This document shows positions 53,738-62,012 of a DNA stretch of 64,000 bases, in pieces. This stretch comes from Rhizobium sp. P40RR-XXII (GTDB taxonomy: Bacteria > Pseudomonadota > Alphaproteobacteria > Rhizobiales > Rhizobiaceae), in the NCBI RefSeq assembly GCF_012641405.1, contig NZ_JABAII010000001.1:558001-622000 (forward strand), written 5' to 3'. Under the pieces are notes generated by a model. It worked only from the letters and a program-made list of their open reading frames with translations. It was not told the origin of the DNA and ran no database searches. The position numbers and the translations under genes are program-made. The stretch's first letter is position 1. Every line of letters begins with the position of its first letter.

Positions 53738-54990
53738 CGGATATTGCCTGGATCGACATCGCGCTCACCAATGCCCGGCCGCAGGTGCTCGGGGCGCTGC
53801 TGCGCTATTTCCGCAATCTCGATATTGCCGAGGAGGCCTTTCAGGAGTCCTGCCTCCGAGCTTTGAAGACCTGGCCCGACAAAGGGCCGCCGCGTGATCC
53901 CATTGCCTGGCTGATCTTCGTCGGCCGCAACAGCGGCATCGATACCGTGCGCAAACAGGCGAAATTGCAGAGCCTGCCGGACGAGGAGGCGATCTCCGAT
54001 ACGAGCGATGCCGAGAGCGATCTGGCCGAACGGCTCGATGGCTCCGGCTATCGCGATGATATTTTGAGGTTGCTGTTCATCTGCTGCCATCCGGATTTGC
54101 CGGCGACGCAGCAGATCGCCCTGGCGCTGCGCATCGTCTCCGGCCTTTCGGTGCAGCAGATCGCCCGTGCCTTCCTCGTTAGTGACAGTGCGATGGAGCA
54201 GCGCATTACGCGAGCGAAAGCGCGTGTGGCGGCCGCCGGCGTTGCTTTCGAGACACCGGGCGCGGTCGAGCGCAGCGAACGGCTGGCGCTCGTCAGCGCC
54301 ATGATCTACCTCATATATAACGAAGGCTATTCGGCCGGCGGTACGCATCGCGAGGCTGCCGCCTTCGCCGACGAGGCGATCCGGCTTGGCCGGCTGCTGT
54401 TGCGGATCTTTCCCTCCGAACCGGAGACCATGGCGCTGCTGGCGTTGATGCTCTTGCAGCAATCGCGCAAGGATGCGCGGTTCGATGCGGACGGACAGAT
54501 CATCTTGCTGGAAGACCAGGACCGCTTGCGTTGGGACCGGACGCTGATCGACGAGGCGCTGGCGCTGCTCGACAAGGCGATCCGTCATCGTCGGCCTGGT
54601 CCCTACCAGGTGCAGGCGGCAATCGCGGCGCTGCATTCCCGAGCAAAACGGGAAGTCGATACGGACTGGGAGGAGATCAACCTTCTCTATCAAATGCTGG
54701 AGAGGCTGACGCCGTCTCCCGTCGTCACGCTCAATCGCTCGGTCGCGCTCTCCAAACTGAAGGGGCCGGAGGCGGCTCTGGCGCTGATTGCGACGCTGGA
54801 AGCGCAGCTCGACAGCTATTTCTATTTTCATGGGGTGAGGGGCGGCCTGCTTGCACAGCTGGGCCGTTCGCAGGAGGCACGTGTCGCCTTCGACAGGGCC
54901 ATCGCGCTTGCCCGCTCGCCCGCCGAGGCAGCCCATATCCGCCATCAGCTCGATCGTCTGAACGCGGATGCTCTTGCGGCTGCAAAATAA
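53734..54990 (+). CDS. ECF42-type RNA polymerase sigma factor with long C-terminal extension
   Basis: A 418-residue sigma factor. Region 2 is LLRYFRNLDIAEEAFQESCL and PRDPIAWLIFVGRNSGIDTVRK. Region 4 is LALRIVSGLSVQQIARAFLVSD plus SAMEQRITRAKARV. The C-terminal 230 residues are helical and TPR-like (LYQMLERLTPSPVVTLNRSV, YHAL-type repeats), the hallmark of ECF42. There is no anti-sigma gene. Control is probably through the C-terminal extension and the YCII partner. Two matching promoters imply autoregulation and control of the next operon. Confidence 0.92.
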   Translation: MTDIAWIDIALTNARPQVLGALLRYFRNLDIAEEAFQESCLRALKTWPDKGPPRDPIAWLIFVGRNSGIDTVRKQAKLQSLPDEEAISDTSDAESDLAERLDGSGYRDDILRLLFICCHPDLPATQQIALALRIVSGLSVQQIARAFLVSDSAMEQRITRAKARVAAAGVAFETPGAVERSERLALVSAMIYLIYNEGYSAGGTHREAAAFADEAIRLGRLLLRIFPSEPETMALLALMLLQQSRKDARFDADGQIILLEDQDRLRWDRTLIDEALALLDKAIRHRRPGPYQVQAAIAALHSRAKREVDTDWEEINLLYQMLERLTPSPVVTLNRSVALSKLKGPEAALALIATLEAQLDSYFYFHGVRGGLLAQLGRSQEARVAFDRAIALARSPAEAAHIRHQLDRLNADALAAAK

Positions 54991-55011
54991 TCGGAAAATT
55001 TGTGTCTGCGT

Positions 55012-55038
55012 TGTCGGGAAACGATGGTTACGAACGTC
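55012..55038 (+). promoter_or_regulatory. Second probable ECF sigma promoter
   Basis: TGTCGG, 17 bases, CGTC, identical in both boxes and spacing to 53313-53339. It ends 51 bases before the AHSA1 start, so the AHSA1-DoxX genes are probably a second target unit of the sigma factor. Confidence 0.65.
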
Positions 55039-55089
55039 GTTGGAGTATAGGCCGCGCAGGTCGCGTCAAACTAAAAGAGGAAGAGGACC

Positions 55090-55560
55090 ATGACCGAGCA
55101 AACCCAGCGCCATGAACTTTCGCTGACCCGCATCATCGATGCGCCGCGCGACAAGATCTTCCGCTGCTGGACGGAGGAGGAGCTGTTAAAGCAGTGGTTC
55201 GCGCCGCGACCGTGGACGGTGTCCGCCGCCAGCATCGATGCTCGTGCGGGCGGTTCGAGCTCGGTCACGATGCGCAGTCCTGAAGGCGAGGATTATCCGG
55301 GCAACGGCGTTTATCTCGAAGTCGTTCCGAACGAGCGGATCGTTTTCACGGACGCCTTCACCAGCGCCTGGGTTCCCTCGGCCAAGCCTTTCATGGTCGT
55401 GACGATCCAGCTCGACGATCTCGGCGGTGGCAAGACGCGCTATACCGCGACTGTCCTGCACTGGTCGGCCGAGGATCGAGAAGCGCATGAGAAGATGGGT
55501 TTCCATCAGGGATGGAGCCAGTGCGCCGATCAGCTCGCCGCGCTGGCGGCCAAGATCTGA
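55090..55560 (+). CDS. SRPBCC / AHSA1-domain protein of the ECF42 module
   Basis: A 156-residue START-like protein: LSLTRIIDAPRDKIFRCWTE, LLKQWFAPRPWTVSAASIDAR, VYLEVVPNERIVFTDAF and HEKMGFHQGWSQCADQLA. SD AGAGGAAGAGG. Ligand unknown. Together with YCII and DoxX proteins it forms the usual effector set of ECF42 loci. It is a different subgroup from the ArsR-linked AHSA1 protein at 4831-5190. Confidence 0.9.
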   Translation: MTEQTQRHELSLTRIIDAPRDKIFRCWTEEELLKQWFAPRPWTVSAASIDARAGGSSSVTMRSPEGEDYPGNGVYLEVVPNERIVFTDAFTSAWVPSAKPFMVVTIQLDDLGGGKTRYTATVLHWSAEDREAHEKMGFHQGWSQCADQLAALAAKI

Positions 55561-55590
55561 ATTTCCTAGTCAATTCCGGGGGATACGAAC

Positions 55591-56019
55591 ATGTCTTATG
55601 CAGTCGATTCATCCATGCCTTCGGTCACGCGGGCTCAGCGCGTGGCGGGCATGATCCTCAGCGGACTGGTCATTGCCTTCCTGTTGTTCGACGGCGTGAT
55701 CAAGCTCGTTCCGCTTCCTGTCGTCACGGAGACGATGGCGGCACTCGGCTATTCGGCCGATCCGGCGCTCGCACGGCTGCTCGGCGTCATCACGCTCGGC
55801 TGCGCCGTTCTCTATGCGATCCCGAGAACTTCGGTTCTCGGCGCCATCCTACTGACAGGCCTGCTCGGCGGCGCAATCGCGACGCACCTACGGGTCGGCA
55901 GTCCGATCTTCTCGCATCTGCTATTCGGCGTCTATCTCGGCGTGATCGCCTGGGGCGGACTTTATCTTCGCTATGAAGGCGTTCGCAAAATGATTCCGTT
56001 CTTTGATCGAAGCTTTTGA
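55591..56019 (+). CDS. DoxX-like membrane protein
   Basis: A 142-residue protein with four hydrophobic segments, beginning near residue 18 (VAGMILSGLVIAFLLFDGVIK), with ALGYSADPALARLLGVITLGC and a short basic C-terminus. DoxX-like proteins are quinone- or redox-linked membrane proteins in some systems, but this branch is uncharacterised. It lies 30 bases after the AHSA1 gene with SD GGGGGA and is probably part of the sigma-controlled unit. Confidence 0.85.
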   Translation: MSYAVDSSMPSVTRAQRVAGMILSGLVIAFLLFDGVIKLVPLPVVTETMAALGYSADPALARLLGVITLGCAVLYAIPRTSVLGAILLTGLLGGAIATHLRVGSPIFSHLLFGVYLGVIAWGGLYLRYEGVRKMIPFFDRSF

Positions 56020-56052
56020 TTCCGGATTCGATTTGCTAAGGCTCGCTCATCC

Positions 56053-56148
56053 AGAGCACCTCGGTATTCCATGGAGATGCCGAGGTGCTCTATCTGTCTG
56101 TTTCTGCGCAATTCCGGGAAAACCGCTGCACACTTTTCCTGGAATTGC
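56053..56148. repeat. Palindromic element with two stem-loops
   Basis: AGAGCACCTCGG and CCGAGGTGCTCT pair perfectly (56053-56064 with 56080-56091). A second stem pairs GCAATTCCGGGAAAA with TTTTCCTGGAATTGC (56108-56122 with 56134-56148, one G-U). The second half is the type seen, degenerate, at 43534-43582. It occupies the gap before the GNAT gene. Confidence 0.65.
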
Positions 56149-56168
56149 TTTGGAGAGGGGAGCGAGCC

Positions 56169-56681
56169 ATGCCGCAAGTGATCATCGCACCGGTCAGGCA
56201 ATCGGACGCGGACGAGCTGATCGCCGCCAACATCGCCAGCCGCGCCCATCATGTACCCTGGGCCTATCCCTTTCTCGATCGTGACGGTTTCGACGCATGG
56301 TTCGGCCAGACGGTCACGGGACCGAATTTGGGTCTGGTGGCGCGCGATCCCAGCTCCGGCGGGATCGTCGGCGTCGTCAATATCAGCCAGATGGTTTGGG
56401 GCGGTTTCCGCAGTGCCTTTCTCGGCTATCACGGCATGGTCGGTTTTGCCGGCAAGGGCTTCATGACGGAGGCGGTTCGTCTGGCTGTGGCGCATGGTTT
56501 CGATGCTATCGGCCTGCATCGGCTGGAGGCCAATATCCAGCCGGGCAACTACCCCTCGATCGCGCTGGTCGAGCGGTTGGGCTTCCGGAAGGAAGGGTTC
56601 TCGCCCAAATATCTGAAGATCGGCGGCGTCTGGTGCGATCACGAGCGCTGGGCATTGCTGTCGGACGAGCCGCGCTCGTGA
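56169..56681 (+). CDS. GNAT-family N-acetyltransferase, RimJ/RimL type
   Basis: A 170-residue acetyltransferase. The start at 56169 follows GGAGAGGGGAG, and upstream in-frame codons come from the repeat element. The acetyl-CoA motif is LGYHGMVGFAGKGFMTEAVRLAV, followed by HRLEANIQPGNYPSIALVERLGF, the standard motif A/B pair of the Rim-type group. The substrate may be a ribosomal protein N-terminus or a small amine. Confidence 0.88.
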   Translation: MPQVIIAPVRQSDADELIAANIASRAHHVPWAYPFLDRDGFDAWFGQTVTGPNLGLVARDPSSGGIVGVVNISQMVWGGFRSAFLGYHGMVGFAGKGFMTEAVRLAVAHGFDAIGLHRLEANIQPGNYPSIALVERLGFRKEGFSPKYLKIGGVWCDHERWALLSDEPRS

Positions 56682-56829
56682 CCTTTTTCGGAACTCCAAA
56701 TTTGCGCTATCTGCCAGAAAGCCTCGGAAAGACCCCAGAAAAGCGTTGACTGCGCAAAGGGAAGGGGCGAAAGCGACTTTGAGCCTCTCGCCAAACCGTT
56801 GCTGAGAGAGAGGGTGCCGGAAGCCGCAA

Positions 56830-57582
56830 ATGATCGTTTCGACCGAAGAAGAACTGACCAAGCTGAAAGATATCGGCCGCATCTGCGCCAATGCGTTGCA
56901 GGCCATGGCCGCCGCGCTCGAACCGGGCATCACCACGCTGGAGCTGGACGCGATCGGCCGCAAGGTGCTGGAGGATGCCGGTGCGCAATCGGCACCGGAA
57001 TTGGTCTACAAGTTTCCTGGCGCGACCTGCATCAGCGTCAACGAGGAAGTGGCGCACGGCATTCCCGGCCCGCGCGTGATCCAGGCGGGGGACCTGGTCA
57101 ATCTCGACGTTTCGGCCGAGAAGGACGGCTTCTTTTCCGATACCGGCGCATCCTTTGCCGTGCCGCCGGTCAAGCCGAAGATCGAGCGCCTTTGTCGCGA
57201 CGGCAAGCGGGCTCTCTGGGTCGGCCTCAATCAGGTGCGCAGTGGCGCGCCGCTTGCGAAGATCGGGCAGGCGGTCGGTGCCTTCGCGCAGAAGAACCGC
57301 TACACGCTGATCGCCAATCTCGCCAGCCATGGCATCGGCCGCTCTTTGCATGAAGAGCCCGCCGAGGTTTCCACCTGGGCGGACCCCGACGAGACCCGGA
57401 TCATAGATGATGGCCTGGTCTTCACCGTTGAACCGTTTCTCTCGCTCGGCGCGAGCTGGGCGGAGGGGGGCGACGATGCGTGGACGCTCTATGCCGAACC
57501 GCAGGCGCCAACGGTCCAGTACGAACACACGATCATCGCCACCCGCAACGGGCCCATCGTCCTGACATTGCCGGACAAGTGA
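56830..57582 (+). CDS. map: Methionine aminopeptidase type I, paralogue
   Basis: A 250-residue metalloprotease that removes N-terminal Met. All five metal ligands are present: Asp93, Asp104, His167, Glu201 and Glu232. His76 in AHGIPG and His174 in SLHEEP fill the usual substrate and catalytic positions. The sequence is divergent in loops (VSAEKDGFFSDTGASF, SHGIGRSLHEEP). The main rhizobial map usually lies elsewhere, so this may be a second copy. SD GGAAG. Confidence 0.9.
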   Translation: MIVSTEEELTKLKDIGRICANALQAMAAALEPGITTLELDAIGRKVLEDAGAQSAPELVYKFPGATCISVNEEVAHGIPGPRVIQAGDLVNLDVSAEKDGFFSDTGASFAVPPVKPKIERLCRDGKRALWVGLNQVRSGAPLAKIGQAVGAFAQKNRYTLIANLASHGIGRSLHEEPAEVSTWADPDETRIIDDGLVFTVEPFLSLGASWAEGGDDAWTLYAEPQAPTVQYEHTIIATRNGPIVLTLPDK

Positions 57583-57591
57583 CGCCGCGGT

Positions 57592-58287
57592 TCAATCGCC
57601 GGACTTCGGGTCTTCCTGGGTTTTTGTTTCGCCGCGGATGATATCGGCGGCGGCCCGCTCGAGGATTGCCGCGATGCGCGCGCCTTCGGCCTTGCTCCAC
57701 GGGAATTTCGAGCGAAGCGCTGAGCGCAGCAGGTGGCGGGCGCGATGCACGTCGCCGGTGCCGTGACGGTCGAACGGATTGTCACGCTCGTCCTCGTCTT
57801 CGCCGCCGAAAACCTGCCGGACGCGGGCCATCTTCTCGCCGATGGCGCTAAGCTTGGCAAACGTTGCCTCCACCAGATCATGGTTATCATCGACGCGTTT
57901 CTGGCCGCTTTCGGTGATGCGGTAGAGTTTCTTCGTGCCAGCCGCCTCGACTTCGGCCTGACCGGTCTCTTCGAGATAGGTGAGGGCGGGATAGATGACG
58001 CCCGGGCTCGGCACGTAGAAGCCGCCGGAGCGCTCTTCGAAGGTCTTGATCAGTTCATAGCCGTGGCGCGGCTGCTCGGAAAGCAGGGCGAGGATGATGA
58101 GCTGCAGGTCGGCCGCATCGAACTTGCGTCCGGTGCGAAACCCGCCGCCGAACATGCCGCCCTTGAAGCCTCTCATGAAGTCTCTCCTGTGCTCGCCATG
58201 TGATTCACGGCCTCGACCATGTCGTAGGATATATGCCTCGACGATGTCAAAGCTATCTCCAAACATGCGATCTCTGAAACCTCTCAT
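57592..58287 (-). CDS. PadR-family transcriptional regulator with duplicated N-terminus
   Basis: The PadR winged helix is clear: FDAADLQLIILALLSEQPRHGYELIKTFEE, then YVPSPGVIYPALTYLEETG, with a C-terminal helix for dimers. The ATG at 58287 (SD AAGGAGAAACGAT) gives 231 residues. A second ATG 37 codons downstream at 58176 (SD AGGAGAGACTTC) gives 194. The two begin MRGFRDRMFGDSF and MRGFKGGMFGGGF and come from a 111-base tandem duplication. The second start may be the ancestral one. Confidence 0.87.
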   Translation of the reverse strand: MRGFRDRMFGDSFDIVEAYILRHGRGRESHGEHRRDFMRGFKGGMFGGGFRTGRKFDAADLQLIILALLSEQPRHGYELIKTFEERSGGFYVPSPGVIYPALTYLEETGQAEVEAAGTKKLYRITESGQKRVDDNHDLVEATFAKLSAIGEKMARVRQVFGGEDEDERDNPFDRHGTGDVHRARHLLRSALRSKFPWSKAEGARIAAILERAAADIIRGETKTQEDPKSGD

Positions 58288-58361
58288 ATCGTTTCTCCTT
58301 GTGAAGTGTGAGAGTTTATATCGTTCGTCATGTCGTAAGATATATATCGTAAGATAGTATT
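58151..58361. repeat. 111-bp in-frame tandem duplication of the padR 5' region
   Basis: Bases 58151-58250 align without gaps to 58262-58361 at an offset of exactly 111. Conserved blocks are AACATGC, CCTCTCAT with TCTCCT (start codon and SD), and CATGTCGTA-GATATAT (58218-58234 and 58329-58345, 16 of 17 identical). The copies have diverged substantially elsewhere, so the event is not recent. Confidence 0.8.
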
Positions 58362-58599
58362 CTGCAAGAGGGGTGGCTTCGAAATGGGAGGGTTCGATGG
58401 AAAATACGCCCATATGGGGAGGGAATTCACCCAATGGGTGAAAATTCGATGCTGAACAACTGCATCACGATCATGGGATAAGCGATTACATCTACGTAAG
58501 AATAGGCCCTGGCGGTTGCCGCTATTGGCGAACTGTCCTAGGCTCCCCGCAAATTGACGTCATTCGTGGTCGTCCGAACCAATAGGAAGCCTAACCGTC
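58288..58599. other. padR-bacA divergent region with palindromes
   Basis: A 312-base gap without a gene. It holds the outer padR operator-like block with two CGTAAGATA direct repeats (58334-58342, 58348-58356), the palindrome CCCATATGGG (58409-58418) and a perfect 17-base palindrome TTCACCCA-A-TGGGTGAA (58426-58442). These are candidate sites for PadR or another regulator acting on padR and bacA. Confidence 0.5.
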
Positions 58600-59865
58600 G
58601 TGTTCCATTCTTTCTTCCCGAATCCGAGATTGTTTTTTTCCTCAGCGGTCATCTGGGCGCTCGTCTGTGTGTTCCTGTGGTATTTTGCCGGCGCGCATGT
58701 CGTGGCGTCCATGGGCTATCCGCCGCTATCGGAAGAACAGCAACCGGTCGGAGCGGCCTTCTTTGTTGCTCCCACTAATTTAGTGTTTTACCTTTACTTT
58801 ATTCTCTGCGCCGCCGTCTTTTGCGGCTTTTGGCACGCGGTTTCGAAGAGCAACCCTTGGATCGCCTGGTCCGTGTGGGGCTCTGCTTTCATCGTCTTTA
58901 TCACCTATTTTGGTGTTCAGATCGACGTAGCGGTAAACGTATGGCGCCGGCCTTTCTTTGATCTCCTGCAAAATGCGCTCGGCGGAAAGCCCGGCGTTAC
59001 GGATGGGGATTTCTATGGATTGCTGTGGGCGTTCACGCAGCTCGGTCTGGTGGGCGTAGCTGTCAGCGTCGTTTCATCGTTTTTCCTGAGCCACTATCTC
59101 TTCCGCTGGCGTTGGGCGATGAACAATTTCTACATGTCGAAATGGGAGAAGCTTCGACACATCGAAGGCGCATCGCAGCGTGTCCAGGAAGACACGATGC
59201 GCTTTGCGACCAATCTAGAAGGGCTCGGCGTCAGCCTGATCGGCTCTGTCATGACACTCATTGTCTTCCTGCCGATCCTGCTGGAACTGTCGAAATATGT
59301 GACTGATCTGCCAATCATTGGCGCAATTCCGTACTCGCTCGTCTGGCTGGCGCTGATCTGGTCGGTGTTCGGAACCTTCCTGCTTGCACTCTTCGGGATC
59401 AAGCTTCCGGGGCTGAACTTCCGCAATCAGCGTGTCGAGGCGGCCTATCGAAAGGAACTTGTCTACGGCGAGGATCGCGACGACCGTGCGCAGCCCCCCA
59501 CTGTGAAGGAACTCTTCTCCAACGTCCGCCGCAACTATTTCCGCATGTATTTCCATTATGCGTATTTCAATGTGGCGCGCTATTCCTACGGTCAGCTCGA
59601 CGCGATCTTCCTCTACTTCGTGCTGGTGCCGACTTTCGTCGCACACAAGATCACGCTCGGCATCTGGCAGCAGATCGCTACGGCTTTCGGTCAGGTCAGC
59701 AATTCCTTCCAGTATCTCGTCAGCTCCTGGACAACGATCATCGAGCTCCTGTCGATCCATAAGCGTCTGAAAGCCTTCGAGGCGGCCATTGACGACGAGC
59801 CTTTGCCGACGATCGACCAGACCTATCTGGAGCGCGAAGCGGGTGTCATCCACGCGGACGGCTGA
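58600..59865 (+). CDS. bacA: Peptide antibiotic transporter BacA/SbmA
   Basis: A 421-residue inner-membrane protein of the SbmA/BacA family, with an N-terminal FFPNPRLFFSSAVIWALVCV and several further membrane spans. Conserved soluble loops are WRWAMNNFYMSKWEKLRHIEGASQR in parts and QRVQEDTMRFATNLEGLGVSL. It imports proline-rich and nodule cysteine-rich peptides and affects very-long-chain fatty acid modification of lipid A. In legume symbionts it is needed for bacteroid survival. The start is GTG at 58600 after AGGAAG. A terminator follows. Confidence 0.93.
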   Translation: MFHSFFPNPRLFFSSAVIWALVCVFLWYFAGAHVVASMGYPPLSEEQQPVGAAFFVAPTNLVFYLYFILCAAVFCGFWHAVSKSNPWIAWSVWGSAFIVFITYFGVQIDVAVNVWRRPFFDLLQNALGGKPGVTDGDFYGLLWAFTQLGLVGVAVSVVSSFFLSHYLFRWRWAMNNFYMSKWEKLRHIEGASQRVQEDTMRFATNLEGLGVSLIGSVMTLIVFLPILLELSKYVTDLPIIGAIPYSLVWLALIWSVFGTFLLALFGIKLPGLNFRNQRVEAAYRKELVYGEDRDDRAQPPTVKELFSNVRRNYFRMYFHYAYFNVARYSYGQLDAIFLYFVLVPTFVAHKITLGIWQQIATAFGQVSNSFQYLVSSWTTIIELLSIHKRLKAFEAAIDDEPLPTIDQTYLEREAGVIHADG

Positions 59866-59875
59866 TGAAAGAAAC

Positions 59876-59899
59876 AAGGTCCCGGGAACGGGGCCTTTT
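59876..59899 (+). terminator. Rho-independent terminator of bacA
   Basis: AAGGTCCCG-GGAA-CGGGGCCTT forms a nine-pair stem with one G-U pair, followed by TTC. It begins eleven bases after the bacA stop. Confidence 0.75.
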
Positions 59900-60056
59900 C
59901 AATCACGATAATGGCAGGGAAGCAGCAATTCGGTGGCTTGTAGGGTAACGGAAGGACTTCCGTTTGCCGCACCGCCGGCCCTTCGCCTTGGCTCAGGGCG
60001 TTCGTCGCTGCAATCGACCCACTGGGTCGATTGCTCGGGCTCTGCCCGACCGCTCC
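59900..60056. other. Hairpin-rich spacer after bacA
   Basis: AACGGAAG-GA-CTTCCGTT (59947-59964) and a perfect 11-pair stem GCAATCGACCC-ACT-GGGTCGATTGC arms at 60010-60034, plus CGGGCTCTGCCCG, crowd this short gap between convergent genes. It looks like a dispersed intergenic element. No gene is seen. Confidence 0.45.
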
Positions 60057-61037
60057 TCACCCCTGCTGGGACTTGCCTCTGGCGGCGATCAGCGGGATGG
60101 CTTCGGAATAGCTGACGCAGGCGACGTCCTGCTTGTGGCAGACATCGCTGACGAAGCGGTCCAGCGCGCGCCAATAGGCGCCGTCGTTCATCTCGACGAA
60201 ATGGAAGCCGAGCTGCAAAGGGATGCGTTCGCCATCATATTGTTTGTTGAAGGCGGCTTCGAAGGCGTCGAAAGTGCGGTCCTCATAGGTCTTGGCATTC
60301 GCCTTGTCCTCGGCGCCCTTCGAATGGCGGACGTAGAGATTGTAGTCCATGCCGATGACCAGGCGATGTTCCGGACCTTCGGGGATCAAGGGCAGGCCGA
60401 AACGATAAATGCCGTCGATCACCTGCGGCAGGGCAGGCCCCTTGGTGACGAGGCTTGCATCATACTGGAAGCCCGTCTCCTTCTCCGCCGGCACGAGACC
60501 GTCGCTAGTGGAGAGGTAGGGCGCGCGGAACCCCTTGACGCCGTTCGTGGCGAAATCTTCCCAGCCTTGCGGCTCCTTGTCGGCAAGGCCGACATTCTTC
60601 CAGGCATCGCGAAGCGCAATGCGCGCATTCGTGAATTCCTGGCTCCAGTCGGCCGCACTCCAGCCCTTGCCGTCGAAATGGCCGCAGGCATGGCTGGAAA
60701 TATCGTGACCCTCCAGATGGGCGCCCCAGATATTGGCGATGCGGGTGCGCACATCGTCTTCGCTCTTGGCGAAGCCGACGTTGGATTTGCCGGGACGCTG
60801 CTTCGGCCCTTGATAGGCCTTGGCCTGTGCCTTGTTCATCAGGAATGTGCAGGACAGGAAATAGGTGAAATGGGCGCCGTTGCGCGAAGCGATCTCACGG
60901 CTCCTGGTCCAGAGCGCATTGTCGTGCGCGCCGTCGAAGGAAATCATGACGAGCTGCTTGGGCTTGCCATCCGCATAAGCTGCAGCGGGAAGAACAAGAG
61001 AAAACGCGACGGAGAAACAGGTAGCTAAACGAAACAT
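60057..61037 (-). CDS. Secreted polysaccharide deacetylase family protein
   Basis: About 326 residues with a signal peptide (MFRLATCFSVAFSLVLPAAA, cleavage near AYA-DG). The deacetylase fold begins with LVMISFDGAHDNALW, where the usual FDD-type metal aspartate pair reads FDGAHD, and continues with HFTYFLSCTFLMN, EGHDISSHACGHFDG (metal His pair) and KGFRAPYLS. The protein is probably periplasmic or secreted. The substrate polysaccharide is unknown. Confidence 0.87.
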   Translation of the reverse strand: MFRLATCFSVAFSLVLPAAAYADGKPKQLVMISFDGAHDNALWTRSREIASRNGAHFTYFLSCTFLMNKAQAKAYQGPKQRPGKSNVGFAKSEDDVRTRIANIWGAHLEGHDISSHACGHFDGKGWSAADWSQEFTNARIALRDAWKNVGLADKEPQGWEDFATNGVKGFRAPYLSTSDGLVPAEKETGFQYDASLVTKGPALPQVIDGIYRFGLPLIPEGPEHRLVIGMDYNLYVRHSKGAEDKANAKTYEDRTFDAFEAAFNKQYDGERIPLQLGFHFVEMNDGAYWRALDRFVSDVCHKQDVACVSYSEAIPLIAARGKSQQG

Positions 61038-61217
61038 GGGCACCGAATATTGATTTGATCGAGCACGAGTTTGCGAAGGTCGATCCGCGCTATCGGATGG
61101 CGTGCTCCAGATGGCCTCCTTCCTTTCGTGTAAATAAGGCGAAGCTGCGGTGATGCTGGCATTTTTTTGCCACAGCCGATAAGGATGTCATTTACAAGAC
61201 CGTAGGGGACTTCATTC

Positions 61218-61799
61218 ATGGCATTGCTTATTCTTGGTATTGTTCTCTTTCTCGGCATCCATCTGATCCGCGTCGTCGCTCCAGGCTTGCGAAGCTCGAT
61301 GATCGCAAGCCTCGGTGAATCCGGCTGGAAAATCGCCTATTCGATCGCAAGCATCGTAACCCTGATTATCCTCGTTTACGGCTTCGGCCAGGCGCGCGAC
61401 ATGACGCCGATCTGGTCGCCGCCTTTCTGGATGAGCCATATCACCATCCTGCTGATGCTGTTCGCGATGATCTGTCTCACCGCCTCGCTGCTGCCGGCGG
61501 GGCATATCGCCGTCAGGACGAAGCATCCGATGGTGCTGTCCGTGAAGATCTGGGCCTTGGCGCACCTGCTCTCCAATGGCGACGGCGCAGCGATGCTGCT
61601 CTTTGCCGCTTTCCTCGCCTGGGGCGTGATCCTTCGCATTTCGCTGAAGCGGCGCGAGCGCGCCGGCGAAATCACCCTGCGTCCGTTCGTCTCGGCGAAA
61701 TACGATCTCTACGCTGTTGTCATCGGCGCCATTGTCTGGGCTTTGATCATTTGGAAGCTTCATGCGTGGATTATCGGGGTTTCGCCGCTCGTTATGTGA
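61218..61799 (+). CDS. NnrU-family membrane protein
   Basis: A 193-residue protein with about five hydrophobic helices and the NnrU pattern: FLGIHLIRVVAPGLR, GESGWKIAYSIASIVTLIILV, TKHPMVLSVKIWALAHLLSNGD. NnrU is named from denitrification gene clusters, but no denitrification gene is near, so a wider redox or heme-related role is likely. It is a stand-alone gene. Confidence 0.9.
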   Translation: MALLILGIVLFLGIHLIRVVAPGLRSSMIASLGESGWKIAYSIASIVTLIILVYGFGQARDMTPIWSPPFWMSHITILLMLFAMICLTASLLPAGHIAVRTKHPMVLSVKIWALAHLLSNGDGAAMLLFAAFLAWGVILRISLKRRERAGEITLRPFVSAKYDLYAVVIGAIVWALIIWKLHAWIIGVSPLVM

Positions 61800-61860
61800 C
61801 GATTTCTGCCGTTCCCCCTTACATCAGCCGCAAAATGGAGTAGAAGGCCCCACTAATGGT

Positions 61861-61975
61861 AGAGCCGGATGATTTCAGGTCAGATCGACCTGAAATCTGA
61901 AGCTGCTCTCGGAATTTAATAGATAGAGCGTGATATCGCCCGAAAACCGCTGACACTTTTCGGCATCATGCTCTA
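61861..61975. repeat. Palindromic element with two stem-loops
   Basis: GATTTCAGGTC and GACCTGAAATC pair perfectly (61871-61881, 61887-61897) inside AGAGC/GCTCT. A second unit pairs TAGAGCGTGAT with ATCATGCTCTA and, inside it, CCGAAAA with TTTTCGG (61924-61975). The second unit resembles the abundant rhizobial element containing GAAAACCGCT. Confidence 0.65.
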
Positions 61976-62012
61976 AGCTTCTGGTATAATTTGGCCTGGG
62001 CCGGAGACGAGA

